Origin: Bacteroidales bacterium
Lineage (GTDB): Bacteria > Bacteroidota > Bacteroidia > Bacteroidales > NBLH01
Assembly: GCA_029210905.1 (NCBI GenBank)
Contig: JARGGF010000085.1
Span: 1 to 10,208, forward strand
DNA: 10,208 nt
Direction: 5' to 3'
Numbering within the stretch: position 1 is the first letter of the stretch; each line of letters starts with the position of its first letter. The position numbers were made by a program, and so were the translations under genes. Below the pieces are notes generated by a model. The model had not been told where the DNA came from and ran no database searches. It worked only from the letters and a program-made list of their open reading frames with translations. Below are positions 7,573-10,208 of this stretch, in pieces.

Positions 7573-8169
7573 ATGAAAGAATTCTGGGATTCAAGATATG
7601 CAGAAAAGGAATTTGCCTACGGAGAACTGCCAAACAGCTATTTTAAACAAGAGTTAGAAAAACTAACACCTGGCAAATTGCTGTTACCTGCCGAGGGTGA
7701 GGGGCGCAATGCTGTGTTTGCAGCAAAACTTGGATGGGATGTTCAGGCAGTTGACCTAAGCGAAAAGGGCAAAGAAAAAACATTGAGGCTGGCTGCTAAA
7801 AATAATGTTAGTATAAAATACCATGTAAGCAATTTGCTTGATTATCAATATATTAAGAATGGATATGACGCCGTAGTTTTAATATTTGCCCATTTTCCTT
7901 CAGAAATGAGAAATATTATTCATAAAAAATTGATTTACAGTCTCAAATCTGGTGGCATCATTTTAATGGAAGTGTTTAGCAAAAAACAAATAACACGAGA
8001 AAGTGGCGGCCCTAAAAGTATTGAATTGCTTTATGATATCAATGAATTGTTGCTTGATTTTGAAGATTTTGAAATTTTAGAAGCTACTGAAACCCAAACA
8101 GAACTTGATGAAGGAACTTTTCACAGGGGAATTGCAGAGGTAATAAGAATTAAAGCCCAAAAAAAATAG
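7573..8169 (+). CDS. Class I SAM-dependent methyltransferase
   Basis: The 198-residue protein has the Rossmann-type methyltransferase core. The glycine motif appears as LLLPAEGEGRNAVFAAKLGW (about residues 36-55), where EGEGRN corresponds to the usual GxGxG loop. It is followed by VQAVDLS, with Asp61 as the likely ribose-binding acid. A later strand carries YDAVVLIFAHFPS (motif IV region), and the C-terminal half has SGGIILMEVFSKKQ and a GGPKSIELLYDINEL segment. The opening KEFWDSRYAEKEFAYGELPN resembles small-molecule or thiol/tellurite-type methyltransferases such as the TehB-like group. The ATG at 7573 is chosen because the in-frame TTG at 7552 lies inside the -7 promoter box. It is transcribed divergently from the efflux operon, so a shared detoxification role is conceivable but unproved. 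Substrate unknown. Confidence 0.87.
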   Translation: MKEFWDSRYAEKEFAYGELPNSYFKQELEKLTPGKLLLPAEGEGRNAVFAAKLGWDVQAVDLSEKGKEKTLRLAAKNNVSIKYHVSNLLDYQYIKNGYDAVVLIFAHFPSEMRNIIHKKLIYSLKSGGIILMEVFSKKQITRESGGPKSIELLYDINELLLDFEDFEILEATETQTELDEGTFHRGIAEVIRIKAQKK

Positions 8170-8187
8170 TTGGTTCAACAGTATTTT

Positions 8188-8207
8188 AGCAGCAAAGAGA
8201 AGCTGCT
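8188..8207 (+). terminator. Weak hairpin after the methyltransferase gene
   Basis: AGCAGC (8188-8193) pairs with GCTGCT (8202-8207) across an 8-base loop, 18 bases after the methyltransferase stop. No proper T-run follows on the plus strand (TGTCATT), so it is at best a weak terminator or an attenuating hairpin ahead of the next gene. No separate promoter was found for that gene. Confidence 0.25.
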
Positions 8208-8236
8208 TGTCATTAAAATAACACTAAAATAACAGA

Positions 8237-8644
8237 ATGTGTAGAATCATTTTAATATCGGTTTTATTTGTTTTTCAGGTCAATGGCATTTTTTCTCAGA
8301 AAAAAGAAGTCATTACAATTGCAAAACAGTTTTGCCATGCTACCAATGATTTTTTTTATTTTACAAATGACGAAACGCTAAAAACAAGAGCAGCAATTGA
8401 GCTTTCAAAAATATTCGACTATCAGGAGGGCACCTATTTTGTGAGCGCAGGTATTAAAACAATTATGATATTGCCTGTTGACAGCCTGGATAATAGTTTA
8501 CAAAGGGCAGCCAGTTATTTTGAAAAGAGTGGAGAATATACTTTTGCAGTGCGGGGAAAATCGCACAGCATAATGAAAGACGGAAGAGCGGTTTACAGGT
8601 TTTATCCTTATAAAAATGCGATAATCTTTGAAATATTTAATTAA
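8237..8644 (+). CDS. Small secreted protein of unknown function
   Basis: The 135-residue product begins with a probable signal peptide, MCRIILISVLFVFQVNGIFS, with likely cleavage before Gln21. Gln after the cleavage site is common in Bacteroidota exported proteins. The single Cys2 is not in a lipobox, so this is probably not a lipoprotein. The mature part of about 115 residues mixes helix (TLKTRAAIELSKIF, DNSLQRAASYFEKS) with strands (GIKTIMILPVD, YTFAVRGKSH, YPYKNAIIFEIFN). I recognise no domain. It should act in the periplasm or at the cell surface. It follows the methyltransferase by 67 bases on the same strand and may be co-transcribed. A role cannot be given. Confidence 0.7.
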   Translation: MCRIILISVLFVFQVNGIFSQKKEVITIAKQFCHATNDFFYFTNDETLKTRAAIELSKIFDYQEGTYFVSAGIKTIMILPVDSLDNSLQRAASYFEKSGEYTFAVRGKSHSIMKDGRAVYRFYPYKNAIIFEIFN

Positions 8645-8650
8645 GTGTTC

Positions 8651-8722
8651 ACTGGTTATTTGTTACTGGTTATTTGTTACTGGTTATTTGTTACTAATAA
8701 CTAAAATCTTAATGATTAATGA
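8651..8722. repeat. Tandem array: 14-bp unit x3, with heptamer period continuing
   Basis: ACTGGTTATTTGTT occurs three times without a mismatch (8651-8664, 8665-8678, 8679-8692). Each unit is two heptamers, ACTGGTT and ATTTGTT. The 7-base register continues with ACTAATA, ACTAAAA, TCTTAAT, GATTAAT to about 8722. It starts 6 bases after the secreted-protein stop. The remaining gap to the exonuclease gene (8723-8886) is AT-rich, with a 10-base palindrome GTTCATGAAC at 8790-8799 and no TAnnTTTG box on the plus strand. Confidence 0.85.
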
Positions 8723-8886
8723 CCCATAAAATAGCCTGTTATAAAGAATATCTGACTATAAAAGCCTGGGACAAGACAGGGCAAATTCAGTTCATGAACA
8801 ATGTTTAGTAAATCGCTGATAAATAAACAATTAGACAACAATTCTGAAATTAGAAATAATTACAAACACAAAAACCAGTTACTAAA

Positions 8887-9429
8887 ATGAATTATATAAT
8901 TTTTGATCTTGAAGCCACCTGTTGGGAGGATAAGCAAAGGCATACCAGCGAAATTATTGAAATTGGGGCAATAAAAATAAATGAAATGCAACAGGTGATG
9001 AGCAAGTTTAATGTTTTTATAAGGCCCATTCTTCAGCCGCAATTATCAGAATTTTGTACAAAACTCACCTCCATCAGTCAGGATGATATTGATGCCGCTC
9101 AGCATTTTCCCGAAGTAGCAGAGCAGTTTAAAAACTGGATTAGGGTTGATGAGGAAGATTATCTGCTTTGCTCCTGGGGGTTTTATGATAAAAAACAATT
9201 AACGATGGATGCAGAACTTCATAAACTGTCTACAGAATGGCTTCAACATCATATAAGCATCAAACACCAGCACCAGGTTTTAAAAAATCTTGACAGGCCT
9301 GTTGGCTTAGGCAAAGCTATAAAAATGGAAGGCCTGCAATTTGAAGGCACCGCTCACCGCGGCATTGATGATGCCAAAAATATAGCAAAAATTTTCATTA
9401 AATACTTTGGGATGTGGAAGGTGGCTTGA
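8887..9429 (+). CDS. DEDDh-type 3'-5' exonuclease (ERI-1/KapD-like)
   Basis: The 180-residue protein is a single RNase T/DnaQ-type exonuclease domain. Exo I is FDLEATCW, with Asp7 and Glu9. Exo II is CSWGFYDKKQL, with Asp101. Exo III is HRGIDDAKNIAKIF, with His157 and Asp162. These supply the complete DEDDh catalytic set that binds two metal ions and removes nucleotides from 3' ends. The variant EATCWE, the SWGFYDK segment and the single-domain length fit the ERI-1/KapD-like branch, which acts on RNA or small nucleic acids, better than the DNA polymerase epsilon-type proofreading subunit. It is cytoplasmic, with no signal. It seems to be a lone gene, with a repeat-bearing gap on each side. 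The exact substrate is not predictable from sequence alone. Confidence 0.92.
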   Translation: MNYIIFDLEATCWEDKQRHTSEIIEIGAIKINEMQQVMSKFNVFIRPILQPQLSEFCTKLTSISQDDIDAAQHFPEVAEQFKNWIRVDEEDYLLCSWGFYDKKQLTMDAELHKLSTEWLQHHISIKHQHQVLKNLDRPVGLGKAIKMEGLQFEGTAHRGIDDAKNIAKIFIKYFGMWKVA

Positions 9430-9474
9430 TTTGATTTTTAATGGGACACGGATATATAATAGAACACAGCCTCG

Positions 9475-9490
9475 TCCCGATTTATCGGGA
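9475..9490. repeat. Small perfect palindrome TCCCGAT/ATCGGGA
   Basis: Seven-base arms (9475-9481 and 9484-9490) flank a 2-base centre. The element sits between GAACACAG and ATGACACAGAT and so appears to interrupt a repeat tail. A relative, TCCCTAACATCGGGA, is at 9842-9856 inside another repeat. The shortened form TCCCTATCGG occurs at 10114-10123. Confidence 0.6.
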
Positions 9491-9604
9491 GATGACACAG
9501 ATCTTATCGATCATCACGGATTTTTTACTCCGATCTTCATTCTTTTAACTAACAATTTCTTTTAATGGTACGCTGATTATTATGATTTTATATGATTTTA
9601 ATGG

Positions 9605-9631
9605 AACACAGATAACACAGATCTTACCGAT
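9605..9631. repeat. 9-bp period repeat, AACACAGAT type
   Basis: Three consecutive 9-base units are AACACAGAT (9605-9613), AACACAGAT (9614-9622) and CTTACCGAT (9623-9631). A related run lies at 9494-9521: GACACAGAT, CTTATCGAT, then the 10-base CATCACGGAT. A further fragment (CACAGATTAACACAGATT) is at 9949-9966. Confidence 0.65.
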
Positions 9632-9636
9632 TAACT

Positions 9637-9660
9637 TCGTTGAGATCGCTCCGCTAAGTT
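9637..9660. repeat. GAGATCGC...CTAAGTT word, first copy
   Basis: TCGTTGAGATCGC (9637-9649) followed by TCCGCTAAGTT (9650-9660) is repeated with small changes at 10124-10148 as TCGTGAGATCGC, CTGCGGCTAAGTT. The first copy lies between a CACAGAT-type tail and TTTCACGGATT, as if it had been placed within the repeat. Confidence 0.5.
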
Positions 9661-9682
9661 TTCACGGATTTTCTTTCTCCTT

Positions 9683-9717
9683 TCTTCGGTCTCCGGTCTT
9701 CCATCTCCCGTCTTCTT
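9683..9717. repeat. Heptamer-period array, five units of TCTYCSG type
   Basis: Five consecutive 7-base units can be read: TCTTCGG, TCTCCGG, TCTTCCA, TCTCCCG, TCTTCTT. The array forms the core of a pyrimidine-rich tract (about 9668-9750). A second array of the same family lies at 9974-10001. Confidence 0.75.
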
Positions 9718-9823
9718 TTACTTTTGTCTTTATACATTTGTCTTTTTTCTTGTTAATGGTACACTGATATTACTGATTATTAAGATTTTATATAATTAAT
9801 ATTTAACTCCTAAAACACTGTAT

Positions 9824-9907
9824 CACAGAGTTTCACAACTTGTCCCTAACATCGGGAGAGTTTTTCTTTCTCTGTGAAACTTTGTGGTTCTCTGTGGTAC
9901 TCTGTGC
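9824..9907. repeat. Inverted repeat with 10-bp period TYTGTGNNNC arm
   Basis: CACAGAGTTTCACA (9824-9837) is the reverse complement of TGTGAAACTTTGTG (9873-9886) at 13 of 14 positions. The second arm continues as a strict 10-base tandem: TCTGTGAAAC at 9871, TTTGTGGTTC at 9881, TCTGTGGTAC at 9891 and TCTGTGCAAT at 9901. The loop holds the TCCC...CGGGA palindrome and a T-rich run. In RNA the arms could form a long hairpin. Confidence 0.75.
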
Positions 9908-9912
9908 AATAA

Positions 9913-9940
9913 CTAATGACCAATTACCAATAAACCAACC
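9913..9940. repeat. Heptamer-period array, CCAATWA type
   Basis: Units CTAATGA, CCAATTA, CCAATAA and a less regular ACCAACC follow the TCTGTG decamers. Read on the other strand they become TTATTGG, TAATTGG and TCATTAG, related to the GGTTATT units at 6124-6150 and 8651-8692. Confidence 0.55.
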
Positions 9941-9973
9941 ACAAATCTCACAGATTAACACAGATTTTTTCGT

Positions 9974-10001
9974 TCTTCCGTCTTCGGTCTTCCCTCTTCT
10001 T
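9974..10001. repeat. Heptamer-period array, four units of TCTTCNG type
   Basis: Four units in exact register are TCTTCCG, TCTTCGG, TCTTCCC and TCTTCTT. TCTTCGGTCT is identical to 9683-9692. The pyrimidine-rich tract continues to about 10062. Confidence 0.7.
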
Positions 10002-10075
10002 CATAACCATTTCATCCTTTCATTTTTAAATTTTTGTTCTTTTTCATTTTGTTTTCCTTTTGCTACAGAATGTTA

Positions 10076-10098
10076 GCAGTTGCAAACTGCTTTTATTT
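10076..10098 (+). terminator. Hairpin with T-run, possible terminator
   Basis: GCAGTT (10076-10081) pairs with AACTGC (10085-10090) around a GCA loop and is followed at once by TTTTATTT. The form suits a small intrinsic terminator on the plus strand. No gene ends nearby (the exonuclease stop is about 650 bases upstream), so it may instead be part of the repeat mosaic. Confidence 0.3.
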
Positions 10099-10170
10099 CA
10101 AGTCCAAGTATACTCCCTATCGGTCGTGAGATCGCCTGCGGCTAAGTTCCGCTATCGCTCAGAACTTGAA
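10097..10170. repeat. Nested inverted repeats around second GAGATCGC word
   Basis: TTCAAGT (10097-10103) is mirrored by ACTTGAA (10164-10170). Inside them lie TCCCTATCGG (10114-10123), the second GAGATCGC...CTAAGTT word (10124-10148), and AAGTTC (10144-10149) pairing with GAACTT (10162-10167). GC content is higher than in the flanks. The block could be a small non-coding mobile remnant, but it has no transposase, and I cannot define target-site duplications. Confidence 0.4.
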
Positions 10171-10208
10171 CTATGCAGCTGCAGTGCTATGGTTGCGCCA
10201 TCAGGGGT

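Larger units (their letters stand above)
9438..9768. repeat. Four copies of a TTAATGGNACRCDGAT header word
   Basis: The 16-base word occurs at 9438-9453 (TTAATGGGACACGGAT), 9562-9577 (TTAATGGTACGCTGAT), 9598-9613 (TTAATGGAACACAGAT) and 9753-9768 (TTAATGGTACACTGAT). All are in the same orientation. They lead into related tails such as CACAGATCTTAYCGAT (9496-9511 and 9616-9631, 15 of 16 matching), or into GATTTTATAT-type sequence. TATGATTTTA is perfectly duplicated at 9581-9600. This looks like a decayed dispersed repeat family with several copies side by side. Confidence 0.75.
9430..10208. other. Gene-free spacer built of mixed short repeats
   Basis: Nothing here looks like a gene. Short open frames on the plus strand (for example 9582-9767 and 9840-10076) run through repeats and pyrimidine tracts and have low-complexity Ser/Phe/Leu-rich translations. 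The stretch is a mosaic of header words, tandem arrays with periods 7, 9 and 10, palindromes and two strongly pyrimidine-rich tracts (about 9668-9750 and 9965-10062). Such degenerate CACGGATT/CTCTGTG-type spacers are familiar from Bacteroidota genomes, but I know of no established function. Confidence 0.7.

Noticed and set aside
8651..8722. CRISPR array
   Set aside because: Units of 7 or 14 bases are directly adjacent without spacers, and there are no cas genes.
8790..8799. Perfect 10-base palindrome GTTCATGAAC as an operator
   Set aside because: A palindrome of this length is reasonably likely by chance in a gap of this size, and no promoter box is nearby.
9582..10076. Two short plus-strand frames in the terminal spacer
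   Set aside because: They run through tandem repeats and pyrimidine tracts, and their composition (Phe, Ser, Leu, Pro) follows the repeats; no start context or domain.

Overview
The window looks like a chromosomal segment of a Bacteroidota member. The base composition is AT-rich and the genes lack clear Shine-Dalgarno sites. Two well-formed promoters of the Bacteroidota type (TTG, then TAnnTTTG) can be read. Protein style also fits: a WYL regulator, a Bacteroidota-type RND adaptor, and a signal peptide with Gln after the likely cleavage site. No rRNA, tRNA, CRISPR array or intact transposase gene was seen.

Layout: the window opens inside a WYL-domain regulator (1-384, +). A two-gene unit follows: a four-helix membrane protein (608-997) and a small zinc-ribbon protein (1014-1274). 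Next is an overlapping pair, a HEAT-like helical-repeat protein (1351-1983) and a triple zinc-ribbon protein (1973-2890). On the minus strand lies a two-gene efflux operon, a periplasmic adaptor (7329-6166) followed by a 1068-residue RND pump (6109-2903), with no outer-membrane factor beside it. A divergent promoter pair separates this operon from a class I SAM-dependent methyltransferase (7573-8169, +). A small secreted protein (8237-8644) and a DEDDh 3'-5' exonuclease (8887-9429) follow. The last 780 bases hold no convincing gene.

The adaptor and pump should form an inner-membrane/periplasmic efflux complex that borrows a TolC-like channel from elsewhere. The other genes are single functions or pairs without an obvious common pathway; the zinc-ribbon/HEAT pair is the main candidate for an uncharacterised protein partnership.

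The most unusual content is between the genes. Several gaps contain degenerate tandem arrays with an exact 7-bp period but different heptamer consensus sequences (390-424, 6124-6150, 8651-8722, 9683-9717, 9913-9940, 9974-10001). The terminal spacer adds 9-bp and 10-bp period arrays, four copies of a 16-base header word, small palindromes that seem to interrupt arrays, and a shared GAGATCGC-type word. No transposase accompanies these repeats.
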